Notes under the pieces: generated by a model | The model's input: only the letters and a program-made list of their open reading frames with translations | Databases searched by the model: none | What the model was told of the DNA's origin: nothing | Assembly (NCBI GenBank): GCA_016795365.1 | Contig: JAEUHN010000049.1 | Span: forward strand, 1-57,663 | Length of the DNA: 57,663 nt | Source of the DNA: Verrucomicrobiaceae bacterium | GTDB lineage: Bacteria > Verrucomicrobiota > Verrucomicrobiia > Verrucomicrobiales > Verrucomicrobiaceae | Direction of reading: 5' to 3' | Position numbers and translations under genes: made by a program | Shown here: positions 32,296-43,004 of the stretch, one piece after another | Layout: each line of letters begins with the position of its first letter | Position numbering within the stretch: position 1 is the stretch's first letter

Positions 32296-33450
32296 ATGAA
32301 CGCAGTTTACATCGTCGATGCAAAGAGGACCCCGATTGGCCGGTTCGGTGGTGGATTGAAGCACTTGTCGGCTGTGGATTTGGCTGTGGAGGTGTCGCGC
32401 TCGATCTTGCCGGGTGAGTTGGCGGCGCGTGTCGATCAGATGATTCTGGGGCAGGTGCTGCAAGCGGGCTCTGGGATGAATGTGGCTAGGCAGGCAGCTC
32501 TGAAGGCGGGCATCCCGCAGCCGGTGCCTTCCTTCGTGGTGAACATGGTTTGCGGCTCGGGGCTCAAGTCCGTGAGCCTTGGGGCACAAGCCATTGCATC
32601 AGGCGAGGCTGACCTCGTGGTCGCAGGCGGAACCGAATCCATGAGCCAGGCACCTCATTATCACCGCGATGCACGCTGGGGCACAAAGTTGGGGAATGCG
32701 AGTCTGGACGATGCCATCTTCGCCGACGGCCTGACGGATCCTGTGTTGAAGATCGCCATGGGCGAGACCGCAGAGCGTCTGGCAGATCGCTATTCGATCA
32801 GCCGGATCGAACAAGATGCCTTCGCGGCGCAAAGCCAGGCACGGGCCGCGGCGGCGCGCGACGCATTTCGTCGCGAGATGATTTCGATTACCACGAAGCA
32901 AGCAGTGATTGCCGACGATGAGCATCCGCGTGCCGATACTACAGTAGAGAAGCTGGCTGCGTTGAAGCCTGCGTTTCGGTCCCACGGCACGGTCACGGCT
33001 GGCAATGCCTCCGGCATCAATGACGGAGCCGCTCTCGTCCTGCTGGCCAGCGAGGCGGCGGTGAAGCGCCATCGACTGGTGCCCCGTGCTCGTTGGGTGG
33101 CATCAGCTGCACACGGGTGTGACCCTGCCGAGATGGGAATCGGCCCAGTGGGGGCCGTGCGGAAGCTCTTGGCACAGACCAGAAAGACGATCACCGAGGT
33201 GGATGCCATCGAGATCAATGAAGCCTTCGCCGTCCAAGCGCTTGCCTGCGCTCGTGAGCTAGAAGTGCCTCAGGAGAAACTCAATCCCCGTGGCGGAGCG
33301 ATTGCACTCGGGCATCCCGTGGGTGCCAGCGGCGCGCGGGTTTTGGTGACTTTGCTGCACCACCTGGAAGACACTCGCCAGCATCGCGGGATCGCCACCT
33401 TATGCATCGGTGGGGGCATGGGCATCGCTGCGATGATTGAGCGGATCTGA
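32296..33450 (+). CDS. Acetyl-CoA acetyltransferase (thiolase)
   Basis: This 384-residue thiolase carries the acyl-accepting Cys86 in NMVCGSGLKSV, the EINEAFAVQALA motif, His340 in GGAIALGHPVGASG and the second catalytic Cys370 in LCIGGGMGIAAM. It condenses two acetyl-CoA to acetoacetyl-CoA or works in reverse in fatty-acid breakdown. The short N-terminal form (MNAVYIVDAKRTPIGRFGG) resembles biosynthetic AtoB/PhaA more than FadA, but no polyhydroxybutyrate or mevalonate gene is adjacent to decide. Confidence 0.94.
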   Translation: MNAVYIVDAKRTPIGRFGGGLKHLSAVDLAVEVSRSILPGELAARVDQMILGQVLQAGSGMNVARQAALKAGIPQPVPSFVVNMVCGSGLKSVSLGAQAIASGEADLVVAGGTESMSQAPHYHRDARWGTKLGNASLDDAIFADGLTDPVLKIAMGETAERLADRYSISRIEQDAFAAQSQARAAAARDAFRREMISITTKQAVIADDEHPRADTTVEKLAALKPAFRSHGTVTAGNASGINDGAALVLLASEAAVKRHRLVPRARWVASAAHGCDPAEMGIGPVGAVRKLLAQTRKTITEVDAIEINEAFAVQALACARELEVPQEKLNPRGGAIALGHPVGASGARVLVTLLHHLEDTRQHRGIATLCIGGGMGIAAMIERI

Positions 33451-33529
33451 CGCCGTGCGCCGCATTTCGACAGAGATTAACTTTTCGTTGTCGCCAAGCA
33501 CCCTGCCATGTAGCTAAGGTAATCTTGTT

Positions 33530-34078
33530 ATGGCCTCATTAAACAAAGTTATGTTGATCGGGAACCTCACGCGCGAGCCTGAAGTTCGTTACACGCCAAA
33601 GGGCAGCGCCGTTTGCGACCTCGGGATCGCGGTGAACCGCACCTACGTGACCGACTCCAACGAACGAATGCAGGAGACCACCTACGTGGACGTGGTTGTG
33701 TGGTCGCACTTGGCAGAACTCGCGGGCAAATACCTCCACAAGGGCCGGGCCGTGTTTATTGAAGGTCGTTTGCAGATGGACACCTGGGAAGACAAGGCCA
33801 CGGGCCAGAAGCGCAGCAAGATTCGGGTGGTCGCAGACAATCTCCAGTTCCTCGACAGCAAGCGCGAGGGCGCAGGTGGTGGCGAGGAAGGTGGTGGCGG
33901 TGGGATGGGAGGCGGCAATCCGGCTCCGCGTCCTGCGTTCCGTCCCAATGTGCGCCCCGCAGGTCCAGCGCCCGCGCGTCAGGACAGTCACCATTCGTCG
34001 GCTCCCAGCCGTCAGCAGCACGATGACTTCGGCGATGGGCCGATTACCGACGGTATGGACGACGAGATTCCCTTTTGA
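33530..34078 (+). CDS. ssb: Single-stranded DNA-binding protein
   Basis: This 182-residue SSB has an OB-fold (MASLNKVMLIGNLTREPEVR, TYVDVVVWSHLAELAGKYL, VFIEGRLQMDTWED), a Gly-rich and Pro/Arg-rich linker, and the conserved acidic tip DDEIPF that recruits repair and replication proteins. It acts in replication, recombination and repair. The gene stands alone between the thiolase gene and a strong terminator. Confidence 0.97.
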   Translation: MASLNKVMLIGNLTREPEVRYTPKGSAVCDLGIAVNRTYVTDSNERMQETTYVDVVVWSHLAELAGKYLHKGRAVFIEGRLQMDTWEDKATGQKRSKIRVVADNLQFLDSKREGAGGGEEGGGGGMGGGNPAPRPAFRPNVRPAGPAPARQDSHHSSAPSRQQHDDFGDGPITDGMDDEIPF

Positions 34079-34108
34079 TCGCCAGCACTCTTTTCGACCA
34101 ACTTCCAG

Positions 34109-34140
34109 ACGCGACCATCGAGAGCTGGTCGCGTTTTTTT
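34109..34140 (+). terminator. Rho-independent terminator after ssb
   Basis: ACGCGACCA pairs with TGGTCGCGT around an 8-nt loop, followed by a run of seven T residues (34134-34140). It is 31 nt after the ssb stop. Confidence 0.9.
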
Positions 34141-34339
34141 GTGTCAGCACTGTAACCTCAGGATGTGAACAACCTGTGAATAAATGCTTGCGGCACTGAG
34201 CAGCATTTGCCAGCCTCGCACAGGTTTTGGAAATACAGCCACACAGCAGAATTGCCGGAATCCGGCCCGCCCCCTGCTTTCTTTCAGCAAGGGCGAACCC
34301 TTCGCCGTCTGTGTCATAGAACACAGCAAGCCCACCACC

Positions 34340-35878
34340 ATGGACCGAGACACCTTTTCATCCCTGCCACTTCACCCCCAGATCGGAAACTCCGTGATTT
34401 CTTCCGCCAACGAAAAGCCAGAGCTGCCTGCGACCGCACGTCGCCCGAAAGCCAAGTCCAAGCCCAGCTTCAATCCGAACGTCAAAACCTTCGTCCTGGA
34501 CACCAACGTCCTCCTTCACGATCCCGGCTGCCTCAATCGCTTCGGAGACAATCACGTCTGCATTCCCGTGGATGTCCTCAGCGAGCTGGATCGCTTCAAG
34601 TCGGAGCCCAGCGACCGCGGTGCCAATGCTCGCGAAGTTCATCGCACGCTCACGCAAGTTTTCAGCCATCCCGATGCCAAGATCACCGAAGGCGTCGCCA
34701 CTCAGGGCGGGGGAACCGTTCGTCTCGTCATTTATGATCCCTCGGAGGCGAAGGGACCGCAGTTGGAGCACTTCCAGCGAGTGTTCCCAGGGGTGGAAAA
34801 GATGGATCACCGCATCCTCGCCTGCGCCCTCTACCTCCAGCAGCAGCAAAAAGGCAGCACGGTCAAGCTTGTTACCAAGGACCTCAACATGCAGCTCAAG
34901 GCCCGCGCGGTGGGCATCGCCTGTGAGGACTACCTCAATGACAAGGTCGAGGCCCGCGAGGTCTCGAACTTCGAGGTGGCGATCATCGACGTCACCCCGC
35001 AGGAGCTTCAGCGGTTTGGCAGTTCCGGCCTGATCGAGCTCGAACCCGAGCGTCGCACCGGACTCGTGGTCAATGAATATGTCCTGCTCGCTGCAGGGCC
35101 AAAGCAGCGCCTGCCGGCCCGTGTCCTGCTGGATGGCTCATTTGCACGTTTGAGGGTGCCGGACAGCATTCGCATCGGACACGGTCGTGCGATTCATTCG
35201 ATGAACCTCGGCCAGGCTTGCTTGCTGGATGCGCTCATGAATCCTGAGATCACGCTCATCACGGCTTATGGTCAGGCCGGCACGGGCAAGACCTTGCTCA
35301 GCGTCGCTGCCGGACTTCACCAAGTCATGGCCGGTGCTTACTCAGGACTCACGATCAGCCGACCCATCGTTGCGATGGGCAATGGCGTCGGCTTCCTCCC
35401 CGGTTCACTGCAGGACAAGATGCGTCCCTGGCTCCAGCCGATCTACGATGCGCTCGACCTCCTCATGCGCCCCGTCGTGGACAACAAGGCGGCCAAGAAG
35501 AAGGCCCGCAAGCCTCCCACACCAGCCTCGGGACAGCCAGCCACGCCATACGATCATCTGATTCAGGACGGCACGCTCGAGATCGAAGCGCTCTGTTACA
35601 TTCGCGGCCGCAGCATCCCGGATCGATTCTTCATCCTTGATGAATCGCAGCAGCTCACACCTCTGGAAGTGAAGACCGTGGTCACCCGCATTTCGCGCGG
35701 CAGCAAGCTCGTCCTCATCGGCGACCCTGCGCAGATCGATAACCCCTACGTGGACAGCCGCAGCAATGGCCTCGTCTATGCGCGCCAGAAGATGCGCGGG
35801 CAGCCTTTTGCGGCACACATTCCTCTGGTCAAAGGCGAGCGCAGCGCGCTGGCCGAAGCGGCGGCGAAGTTGATGTAA
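34340..35878 (+). CDS. PIN domain-PhoH family ATPase
   Basis: This 512-residue protein has an N-terminal PIN nuclease-like domain (KTFVLDTNVLLHDPGCLNRF, VPVDVLSELDRFK, MDHRILACALYL) followed by a PhoH/YlaK-type P-loop ATPase: Walker A GQAGTGKTLLSV, RPIVAMGNGVGFLPG and Walker B FFILDESQQLTPLEVKT. PIN-PhoH fusions are proposed RNA helicase-nucleases, and the architecture is also found as PhoH2 with toxin-antitoxin behaviour. The ATG at 34340 is chosen because the upstream in-frame residues look untypical. It is monocistronic. Confidence 0.9.
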   Translation: MDRDTFSSLPLHPQIGNSVISSANEKPELPATARRPKAKSKPSFNPNVKTFVLDTNVLLHDPGCLNRFGDNHVCIPVDVLSELDRFKSEPSDRGANAREVHRTLTQVFSHPDAKITEGVATQGGGTVRLVIYDPSEAKGPQLEHFQRVFPGVEKMDHRILACALYLQQQQKGSTVKLVTKDLNMQLKARAVGIACEDYLNDKVEAREVSNFEVAIIDVTPQELQRFGSSGLIELEPERRTGLVVNEYVLLAAGPKQRLPARVLLDGSFARLRVPDSIRIGHGRAIHSMNLGQACLLDALMNPEITLITAYGQAGTGKTLLSVAAGLHQVMAGAYSGLTISRPIVAMGNGVGFLPGSLQDKMRPWLQPIYDALDLLMRPVVDNKAAKKKARKPPTPASGQPATPYDHLIQDGTLEIEALCYIRGRSIPDRFFILDESQQLTPLEVKTVVTRISRGSKLVLIGDPAQIDNPYVDSRSNGLVYARQKMRGQPFAAHIPLVKGERSALAEAAAKLM

Positions 35879-35917
35879 GCTCGTGTCCCCATCCTGGCGG
35901 CGCGCGTAGGCATACCG

Positions 35918-36382
35918 ATGCCGATCCACACGCTGCATACCAAACAAATCATCCGCGCCACCCGAGAGCAGGCCTGGGAATTCTTTTCCAATCCTCGCAA
36001 CCTCGCTCGCATCACGCCGCCGGGCATGGGCTTCGATATCGTCACGCCGGACCTGCCCGCGCGCATCTACGCAGGCCTCATGATCGAGTATCGAGTGCGT
36101 CCGTTGCTGGGGATTCCGATGACATGGCTCACCGAGATCACCCGCGTGAGCGATGGCGAATACTTCGTCGATGAACAACGCGTCGGCCCCTACGCCATCT
36201 GGCATCACGAGCACTGGTTCCGCGAGGTCGGAGACGGCCAGATCGAAATGGAAGACCGCGTCACCTACGTGCTGCCGTTTCAGCCCTTTGGCGACATCGT
36301 GCATCCCTTCCTCGTCAAGCCTCAGCTAGATCGCATCTTCGCGCATCGCGAGAAGGCCGTGAGGGAGTTGTTTCCCGGTTAA
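35918..36382 (+). CDS. SRPBCC (START-like) ligand-binding protein
   Basis: This 154-residue protein has the SRPBCC pattern: TKQIIRATREQAWEFFSNPR at the start, an aromatic pocket region (WHHEHWFREVGDGQIEMEDR) and a C-terminal helix (RIFAHREKAVRELFPG). Members bind hydrophobic ligands or act as cyclases; in many bacteria this subgroup is annotated CDP-paratose 2-epimerase-like without evidence. It precedes the ABC transporter gene by 18 nt and may share its transcript. Confidence 0.8.
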   Translation: MPIHTLHTKQIIRATREQAWEFFSNPRNLARITPPGMGFDIVTPDLPARIYAGLMIEYRVRPLLGIPMTWLTEITRVSDGEYFVDEQRVGPYAIWHHEHWFREVGDGQIEMEDRVTYVLPFQPFGDIVHPFLVKPQLDRIFAHREKAVRELFPG

Positions 36383-36400
36383 ACCCGTCTAAGTCCCGCT

Positions 36401-37063
36401 GTGCCCGCCCTCGAAGTCCTCCAGCTTTCCAAGCACTACGTCGATGCCGTGGTGCTTCGCGATGTGTCCTTCACCATGTCGGTTGGCGAGCGAGTGGCCT
36501 TGCTGGGACCTTCAGGCAGCGGAAAAACCACCTTGCTCAATTGCATCGGCGGTGTGGACAAGGCGGACTCGGGGCGCGTGCTGATCGATGGCGAGGAACT
36601 CACCGCCCTGGACTCCGACGGACTCGCCAGGCTGCGTCGTCAGCGCATTGGCACTGTGTTTCAGTTTTTCCATCTGCTGCCCACGCTCACAGCGGCAGAG
36701 AATGTCGAATTGCCCCTGCAACTCCTCGGAGTGCCGCTCGCCGAGCGCGAGCAACGAGTGCGCGAGCTGTTGATGCGCGTGGGCGTGCAGCATCGCGCTC
36801 ATGCCTTGCCTTCCGAGCTTTCGGGCGGCGAGATGCAGCGCGTCGCCATTGCCCGCGCCGTGGTGCATCGCCCGGCCTTGATCCTGGCCGATGAACCCAC
36901 TGGCAATCTCGACTCCCACACTGGCGAGGTGGTGCTCGACTTGCTGGCGGAAGTGGTGCGCGAATCGCGGGCCGCGATGCTCATGGTCACGCACAGCGAA
37001 GAGGCAGCGCGGCGTTGTGATCGTGTCCTGCGCATGAAGGACGGAGCGCTCATCGTTAGGTGA
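36401..37063 (+). CDS. ABC transporter ATP-binding protein (LolD/MacB type)
   Basis: This 220-residue ABC ATPase has Walker [11 protein letters not shown]-loop [18 protein letters not shown], signature [14 protein letters not shown], Walker [13 protein letters not shown] and an H-loop (MLMVTHS), in the order of the LolD/MacB/FtsE group. It starts with GTG (36401) and its stop overlaps the ATG of the permease gene by one base. With the permease and the lipocalin-like protein it forms an AttEFGH-like operon, where the ATPase powers conformational change rather than classical import. Confidence 0.93.
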   Translation: MPALEVLQLSKHYVDAVVLRDVSFTMSVGERVALLGPSGSGKTTLLNCIGGVDKADSGRVLIDGEELTALDSDGLARLRRQRIGTVFQFFHLLPTLTAAENVELPLQLLGVPLAEREQRVRELLMRVGVQHRAHALPSELSGGEMQRVAIARAVVHRPALILADEPTGNLDSHTGEVVLDLLAEVVRESRAAMLMVTHSEEAARRCDRVLRMKDGALIVR

Positions 37064-39612
37064 TGAACGAGGCCCTGCTCATCCTGCGACGCTGCGCCCT
37101 GCGCCACTGGCGGCTGGCCTTCAAACAGCAGGCCGTGCTCGTGCTCATCCTCGCACTTGGCACCGGAGTTTATCTCGCCATGCGGCTTGCGAATCGTGCA
37201 GCCCTCGCGGGCTTTGATCGCTTCACCGAGGGCATCACGCGCCAGGCTGACTGGACCGTGCAGGGCAAGGCAGGATCGCTCGCGATAGACGATCTGCGCG
37301 CCATGCGGCAGGCCCTAGGGGCCCGCCCGGTGCACCTCGTTCCATTGGTCGAATCAACTGTGAGCCCAGCGATTGATGAGAGCACCCGGACGATCGGATC
37401 ACGCCCCACCTGGCGGCTCGTGGGCATGGACTTCATCGGCCTGCTCAACCTCCGCAACGAAGCCCCCGCAGGCATTGATCCCCGACCCGCCACATTGCAC
37501 GGCGTGCTCGTGACCGAGGGCTTTGCTGCTCAAGAAAAGGTGAAGGTCGGCGACCGCTTGCGAGTGGTCGTCAATGAGCGTGTGGAGTCGCTCACCGTCG
37601 CAGGTCTGCTGCCTCGGATGCCCGATCTGCCAGCCCCGCCCGACCATCTGCTGGTGATGGATTTGCCCGACGCTCAACGCCTCCTGGGCAAGGCCGACCG
37701 CGTGGACAAGGTGGAAGTCCTCGTGCAACGCGGTCCCGCTTTTCCTGATCTTCGCGACGAGGCGGGCGACCTGCTGCGCAAGGCAGGGGGCGATCGTTGG
37801 CTGGTGTTGGATCGGGAGAACAAGCGTGCGCTCGCAGGCACGATGACCGAAGCGTTTCGCCTGAACCTGACCATCCTTTCGCTGCTCGCCTTGTTCGTGG
37901 GCGGCTATCTTATCTTCCAGGCGCTGGACGGCGTGGTGCTGCGTCGCCGTGCCGAGATCGGCATCCTCAAGTCGATGGGACTCCGTGACCGCACCGTGCA
38001 GCAGGCTTTCCTGGTGGAGGCCGCCTTGCTCGGGCTGGTAGGTGGAGTGTTGGGTGTAGGGCTTGGTTGGGCAGGTGCCCAGGGTGCCGTGGTGGCGGTG
38101 ACGCAAACCATGACCGCCTTGTATGGGGCAACGAATGCAAGCCACGCCTCGCTCCAGGCAGGCGAAGTGGCCCTCAGCCTCGGCATTGCGATCATCACGA
38201 GCATCATCGCTGCGTGGTGGCCTGCGCGAGTGGCAGCCCAGACGCCACCTGCGCAGATGATGGGCAGGCATGCTGCGCCGTTCTCTGGTCATCGTTATCA
38301 GAAGGTGGAGTGGCTTGGGCTTGCCCTGCTGATCGCGGCCTTGGGCCTGGCACAAGGCGATGCATGGCGATTGTCCGATGGCGCTCGATGGCCGATTGCA
38401 GGCTATGCGGCGGCGCTAGCGTGGCTGCTCGGAGCAGGCTTGGTGGCGGGTCCTGTGCTGCGCTGGCTCGCGCGTTGGGTGCCGGGGCAGGGGAGTTCAT
38501 CGGCGGTGCAAAGACTCGCCTTGTCCCACTTGCGACAGCCCTCGGTGCGCCATCGTTTTGCGGTGGCTGCGCTGGCCAGTGCGGTGGCGATGACGGCAGG
38601 GATGGCCGTGATGGTGGCGAGCTTTGACCACACGATGAGGAGCTGGATCGAGCGCTCGATGAAGGCCGACATCTACGTCTCCAGTGCCGGAGCGCAGAGT
38701 GCTTCATCGATGCATTACATCAGTGCGGAATCGGTGGAAGCATTGGCTCGTGACGCCGATGTCGCCGAGCACGCTGCCTTGTTCGCCACGAAGGTCGCGA
38801 TGCCTGGAGGTGATGCGTGGGTGATGGGAACCAGTCCTGCCTTCACGCAGAAACATCATCTCTACGCCTGGGTGGTAGAGCCTTTTCTCGACTGGTGGCA
38901 AGCAGAGTCCGCAGCCCTGGTGAACGAGAGCTTCAGTGAACGATTCGCCTTGCGTGCAGGTGACTCGATCGATGTCCCGACTTTGTCTGGCCATCATCGC
39001 GTTCGCATCGCAGGCATCTATGCCGACTACGGCAACGAGCGTGGCTCCATCACCATCACGCAGGAACGATTCCGCGCGTGGTTCGGCATCTCCGATGCAT
39101 GGCGGCTTGCCTTGATGCTGAAGCCGGGTGCGGATGCAGAGACGGTGCGCGCACGAATGCAGCAGGCACATCCAGGGCTTTCGATTTTCACACAGTCGCA
39201 TTTGCGCAGCGAGGCCCTGCGCATCTTCCGGCAGACTTTCTCAGTGACGTATGCGCTGGAGATCGTCGGTGTGGTCGTCGCTGTGGCGGGCCTGGGGCTG
39301 GCATTGGCAAGTCTCCTGCTGGAGCGGCGCGAAGAGCTTCACACCTTGCGGTCGCTCGGGATGACCAGTCGAGAGATGGCACAAACCGGTGCGCTGGAAG
39401 GGCTCGGTATCGCAAGTGTCGGCACTGCGGTCGGCTTGCTCGCCGGGCTCTGGCTTGGCTGGTTGCTGATCTATCGAATCAACAAGCAATGCTTCGGCTG
39501 GACGCTCGCCTTCCACCTTCCCAGCGGACAGTTGCTCGCTCTGGGCGTGGCCGTGGTGAGCGTGGGTGTGCTCGTCGCAGCGATGGTTTCACGGAGGATC
39601 GTTCGCGAATGA
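37063..39612 (+). CDS. FtsX-like ABC transporter permease
   Basis: This 849-residue MacB/FtsX-family permease is a tandem duplication. Each half has an N-terminal TM helix, a periplasmic domain and a cluster of helices ([18 protein letters not shown] in the first; [20 protein letters not shown] in the second) with the coupling region after it. Such permeases work as mechanotransmitters for lipoprotein release or export. Ten or so TM segments are visible. The ATG overlaps the ATPase stop, and its own stop overlaps the next ATG. Confidence 0.92.
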   Translation: MNEALLILRRCALRHWRLAFKQQAVLVLILALGTGVYLAMRLANRAALAGFDRFTEGITRQADWTVQGKAGSLAIDDLRAMRQALGARPVHLVPLVESTVSPAIDESTRTIGSRPTWRLVGMDFIGLLNLRNEAPAGIDPRPATLHGVLVTEGFAAQEKVKVGDRLRVVVNERVESLTVAGLLPRMPDLPAPPDHLLVMDLPDAQRLLGKADRVDKVEVLVQRGPAFPDLRDEAGDLLRKAGGDRWLVLDRENKRALAGTMTEAFRLNLTILSLLALFVGGYLIFQALDGVVLRRRAEIGILKSMGLRDRTVQQAFLVEAALLGLVGGVLGVGLGWAGAQGAVVAVTQTMTALYGATNASHASLQAGEVALSLGIAIITSIIAAWWPARVAAQTPPAQMMGRHAAPFSGHRYQKVEWLGLALLIAALGLAQGDAWRLSDGARWPIAGYAAALAWLLGAGLVAGPVLRWLARWVPGQGSSSAVQRLALSHLRQPSVRHRFAVAALASAVAMTAGMAVMVASFDHTMRSWIERSMKADIYVSSAGAQSASSMHYISAESVEALARDADVAEHAALFATKVAMPGGDAWVMGTSPAFTQKHHLYAWVVEPFLDWWQAESAALVNESFSERFALRAGDSIDVPTLSGHHRVRIAGIYADYGNERGSITITQERFRAWFGISDAWRLALMLKPGADAETVRARMQQAHPGLSIFTQSHLRSEALRIFRQTFSVTYALEIVGVVVAVAGLGLALASLLLERREELHTLRSLGMTSREMAQTGALEGLGIASVGTAVGLLAGLWLGWLLIYRINKQCFGWTLAFHLPSGQLLALGVAVVSVGVLVAAMVSRRIVRE

Positions 39613-40682
39613 AGCGGCTTCTCATCTTCGCGTTGCTATGGATCGCTTCGAGTGGCGTAGCGCAGGACTTTGCCAAGGCGTTGCCTGGGCGGCAGTTCGA
39701 GTTCCCGCGAGATCATGGCAGTCATTCTGAGTTCCGCACGGAGTGGTGGTATGTGACGGGGCACCTCGATTCCGCTGGCGGACAACGCTTCGGGTTTCAG
39801 GCCACGTTCTTTCGGCAAGCGCAGAGGAATGGCGATGCCGTCGAGCACCTGCACCTTGCTCACGCGGCGCTGCTGGATGCGAAGACGGGAGCTTTCATCC
39901 ATGAGGAGAAACTCAATCGTGAAGGCTGGGATGCGGGCGCGGCGGTGAATGGGCTCGACGTTCGCAACAGTCAATGGTCGCTGCGCATGATGCCCGACAG
40001 CGAGCAGATGAAGCTCGTCTTCACTGTCAAAGCCGATGCGCTGATCGAACTCGATCTCATACCCACGCAATCGCACGTCATCTTCGGCAAAAACGGCGTC
40101 TCGCGAAAAGGCACATCACCCGACGCTGCCAGCCACTACATCACCTTTCCTCGACTGAAGGCGAAGGGCACTGTGAAGCTCGGACCATCCAAGCATGAGG
40201 TCGCTGGTGAGGCTTGGATGGACCACGAGTTCAGCAGCAGCCAGCTGGATGAAGGGCAGGTGGGTTGGGACTGGGCGGCCATTCAATTGCACGATGGTCG
40301 ATCGGTCATGGTCTATCGAATGCGGCGCGAAGATGGTTCCACCGACGCAGCCTCCACCTTGGTGATCGTCGGCAAGGATGGCGCCCTCGATCAACGATCA
40401 CGCGACGACTTCCGATGGGAACCCTTGGGTGCATGGATGAGCCCGAGCACTCAGGCGAGCTATCCGATCCACGCGCGCATCAGCTCTCGCGGTGAAACCT
40501 TTGAATTGCGTCCGCTGGCACTCGATCAGGAGCAAGGCGGCAGCCTCACGGGCTTGCCCTACTGGGAAGGTGCCTGCGACGTGCTCGATGTCGATGGCAA
40601 GGTCATTGGTCGAGCCTTTCTCGAACTCGCGGGCTACGCAGGCGATCTGCGTCGCCACTTGCGCGGAGAGCCGCGACAATAA
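39609..40682 (+). CDS. AttH/CrtC-like lipocalin-domain secreted protein
   Basis: This 357-residue protein has a signal peptide ([18 protein letters not shown]) and the CrtC/AttH pattern: QFEFPRDHGSHSEFRTEWWY, VTGHLDSAGGQRFGFQATFF, EAWMDHEFSSSQL and WDWAAIQLHDG. CrtC is a carotenoid 1,2-hydratase and AttH is a virulence-locus protein encoded with an ABC transporter in Agrobacterium; both share this two-lipocalin fold. The ATG at 39609 overlaps the permease stop by 4 nt, so the three genes form a coupled unit like attEFGH. A periplasmic hydrophobic-ligand handler is the likely role. Confidence 0.9.
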   Translation: MKRLLIFALLWIASSGVAQDFAKALPGRQFEFPRDHGSHSEFRTEWWYVTGHLDSAGGQRFGFQATFFRQAQRNGDAVEHLHLAHAALLDAKTGAFIHEEKLNREGWDAGAAVNGLDVRNSQWSLRMMPDSEQMKLVFTVKADALIELDLIPTQSHVIFGKNGVSRKGTSPDAASHYITFPRLKAKGTVKLGPSKHEVAGEAWMDHEFSSSQLDEGQVGWDWAAIQLHDGRSVMVYRMRREDGSTDAASTLVIVGKDGALDQRSRDDFRWEPLGAWMSPSTQASYPIHARISSRGETFELRPLALDQEQGGSLTGLPYWEGACDVLDVDGKVIGRAFLELAGYAGDLRRHLRGEPRQ

Positions 40683-40713
40683 AAAAGGACGTCGCGCTCG
40701 TGCACGACGTCCT
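40681..40713 (-). terminator. Bidirectional hairpin terminator between attH-like gene and argG
   Basis: AGGACGTCG (40686-40694) pairs with CGACGTCCT (40705-40713) around CGCTCGTGCA-type loop sequence. On the minus strand the stem is followed by TTTTTT, so it terminates argG; it also ends the convergent + operon. Confidence 0.85.
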
Positions 40714-40733
40714 CGGAATGGAATGCGCGGCGC

Positions 40734-41966
40734 TTACTTCTTCTTGTCGCGAAGAGCCGCTGTCTTGAGGCGGAGGCCGTTGAGACGGATGAAGCCGGTG
40801 GCGTCGTCCTGGTTGTAAGCCTTGGTCGGGTCGGCTTCCATCGTCGCGATCTGCGGGTTGTAGAGGCTGAAGGGGCTCTTGCGACCGGCGGCCAGGATGT
40901 TGCCCTTGTAGAGCTTCACACGCACCGTGCCGGAGACCTTCTTCTGGCTCTCGCTGACTAGGGCCTGAAGCGCGAGGCGCTCGGGCGCATACCAGAAGCC
41001 GTTGTAAACGAGCTGAGCGTATTTCGGGATCAAGGAGTCGCGCAGATGCATCACCTCGCGGTCCATCGTGAGGGACTCGATCTGACGATGAGCGAAGTGC
41101 AGGATCGCGCCGCCGGGGGTTTCGTAAACGCCGCGGCTCTTCATGCCGACGAAGCGGTTCTCCACCATGTCCACGCGGCCCACACCGTGCTTGCCGCCCA
41201 GCTTGTTGAGCGTCTGCATGACCTTGAGCGGGCTGAGCAGCTTGCCGTTCACGGCGATGCAGTTGCCATTCTCAAACTCGAGCACGACCAGCTCCGACTT
41301 GTCAGGCGCGTCCTCGGGGAAGACGGACAGCGTGTTGAAGTAGCCTTTGTATTTCGGATCACCAGCGTCGAACCAAGGGTCTTCGAGAATGCCCGCCTCG
41401 TAGCTGATGTGCAGGAGGTTGCGGTCCATGCTGAAGGGCTTCTTCGCGCTGGCCTGCACGGGAATGCCTTTCTCGTCGCAGTAGGCGATCATCTCGGCGC
41501 GACCTGGGAACTGGGTGCGGAAGCGCTCGTCGCGCCACGGAGCGATCACGTCAATCTCAGGAGCGAGCGCGGCGGAAGTGAGTTCGAAGCGGACCTGGTC
41601 ATTGCCTTTGCCCGTCGCACCATGCGCGATGGCCTGGGCCTTCTCAGCGCGGGCGATTTCCACCATGCGCTTGGCGATCAGAGGACGAGCGATGCTGGTG
41701 CCGAGGAAGTATTGGCCCTCATAAATCGCATTGGCCTGGATCATCGGATAGATGAAGTCGCGGGCGAATTCCTCCTGGAGATCGTCGATGAAAACCTTGC
41801 TGGCTCCGGTCTTCTTGGCCTTGGCGTTCAGGCCCTTCAATTCATCATCCTGGCCCACATTGGCGCAGAAGGCGATGACCTCGGCGTCATAGGTTTCTTT
41901 GATCCAGGAGAGGAGCACGGAGGTGTCGAGACCACCGGAGTAGGCGAGAACGATTTTCTTTTTCAT
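40734..41966 (-). CDS. argG: Argininosuccinate synthase
   Basis: This 410-residue enzyme has the ATP-binding P-loop [14 protein letters not shown] (residues 8-21), [15 protein letters not shown] for citrulline/aspartate binding, and [20 protein letters not shown]. It joins citrulline and aspartate with ATP to make argininosuccinate in arginine synthesis. The ATG at 41966 gives the standard [12 protein letters not shown] start; an in-frame upstream ATG (42092) would overlap the divergent permease gene and add non-conserved residues. Confidence 0.97.
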   Translation of the reverse strand: MKKKIVLAYSGGLDTSVLLSWIKETYDAEVIAFCANVGQDDELKGLNAKAKKTGASKVFIDDLQEEFARDFIYPMIQANAIYEGQYFLGTSIARPLIAKRMVEIARAEKAQAIAHGATGKGNDQVRFELTSAALAPEIDVIAPWRDERFRTQFPGRAEMIAYCDEKGIPVQASAKKPFSMDRNLLHISYEAGILEDPWFDAGDPKYKGYFNTLSVFPEDAPDKSELVVLEFENGNCIAVNGKLLSPLKVMQTLNKLGGKHGVGRVDMVENRFVGMKSRGVYETPGGAILHFAHRQIESLTMDREVMHLRDSLIPKYAQLVYNGFWYAPERLALQALVSESQKKVSGTVRVKLYKGNILAAGRKSPFSLYNPQIATMEADPTKAYNQDDATGFIRLNGLRLKTAALRDKKK

Positions 41967-42124
41967 GGGAACGGGGCGCCGAGACTGCCACAGCGCCCGC
42001 CGAATGCGAGAAAATCTTGCATGGCGTATCTTTGGGGGCGGTGGGCTGAGACAGGGAGGTGTTTCGAATGGTGCGTTGAAAACTATTGGCACTGCGCCCT
42101 GACTTCGCCACCAATGCGCGCCTC

Positions 42125-42910
42125 ATGCTTGACTCCACCTGGCTGCAATGGCTCGCGGATCACTCGATGTTCAAGGGCGATGGCTTCACGCTGACGCTGG
42201 CGGTCATCGGGGCCTTGTGCATTGGCTTGTCCAAGGCGGGACTGGCGGGCACGGCGACGCTGACGGTGGTGCTGATGGCGAAGGCTTTTGGAGCCAAGGA
42301 GAGCGTGGGGCTGGTGCTGCCGCTGCTGATTGCGGCCGACGTGATGGGCTTCATCATCAATCGCAAGGGCGGATCGTGGAAGCCGGTGTGGCGGATGGCG
42401 GTGCCTGCCATTCTGGGCGTGCTGGTCGGCTGGCCCTTGCTCGATGTGATCGACAAGTCGGTGGCGCGGCCTGTGATCGGATGGCTGATCATTGCGCTGC
42501 TGGGGTTCAAGCTCGTGCTCGATGCGAACAAGGACACCTTCGTCGCCCTCACCGAGCACAAGGCCTTTGCCTGGAGCATGGGATTCATGGCCGGCGTGGT
42601 GACGATGCTGGCCAACGCGGCGGGTCCGGTGATGACCGTCTATCTGCTCTCGCAGCGCCTGGAGAAGAAGGACTGGCTGGGTGTCTTCAGCCGGTTCTTC
42701 CTGTTCATCAATCTCTTCAAGGTGCCGTTCAGCACGAACCTCGGCATCATCAATGGTCCCTCGCTGGTGACCAATTTCATCCTCCTGCCCGTGGTGGTGC
42801 TGGGCATCTTGCTCGGCTGGCAGATCCTGAAGCGCATCCCTCAGAAGCCCTTCGAATGGCTGCTCTTCGGCCTCACCTTGATCGCAGCGATCTGGCTGGT
42901 GCTGGGGTGA
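42125..42910 (+). CDS. Sulfite exporter TauE/SafE-family permease
   Basis: This 261-residue integral membrane protein has about eight TM segments and the TauE/SafE pattern (LCIGLSKAGLAGTATLTVVL near the start; GFMAGVVTMLANAAGPVMTV in the second half). The family exports sulfite, sulfoacetate or other organosulfur anions. The ATG at 42125 is used rather than an upstream TTG at 42086. It is divergent from argG with only about 158 bp between starts. Confidence 0.9.
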   Translation: MLDSTWLQWLADHSMFKGDGFTLTLAVIGALCIGLSKAGLAGTATLTVVLMAKAFGAKESVGLVLPLLIAADVMGFIINRKGGSWKPVWRMAVPAILGVLVGWPLLDVIDKSVARPVIGWLIIALLGFKLVLDANKDTFVALTEHKAFAWSMGFMAGVVTMLANAAGPVMTVYLLSQRLEKKDWLGVFSRFFLFINLFKVPFSTNLGIINGPSLVTNFILLPVVVLGILLGWQILKRIPQKPFEWLLFGLTLIAAIWLVLG

Positions 42911-43004
42911 TGGGCGTGAGGCTGTTACGTTTCCGATCAGGCAATTGTCTTGCTGCGCCAGACGCGATCTGATTCAATCCGGCATCGTCTCACGCTGTCC
43001 TGCC

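Noticed and set aside
39078..39608. Long N-terminal extension of the AttH-like gene
   Set aside because: It overlaps the permease gene in another frame; the signal peptide starts at 39609.
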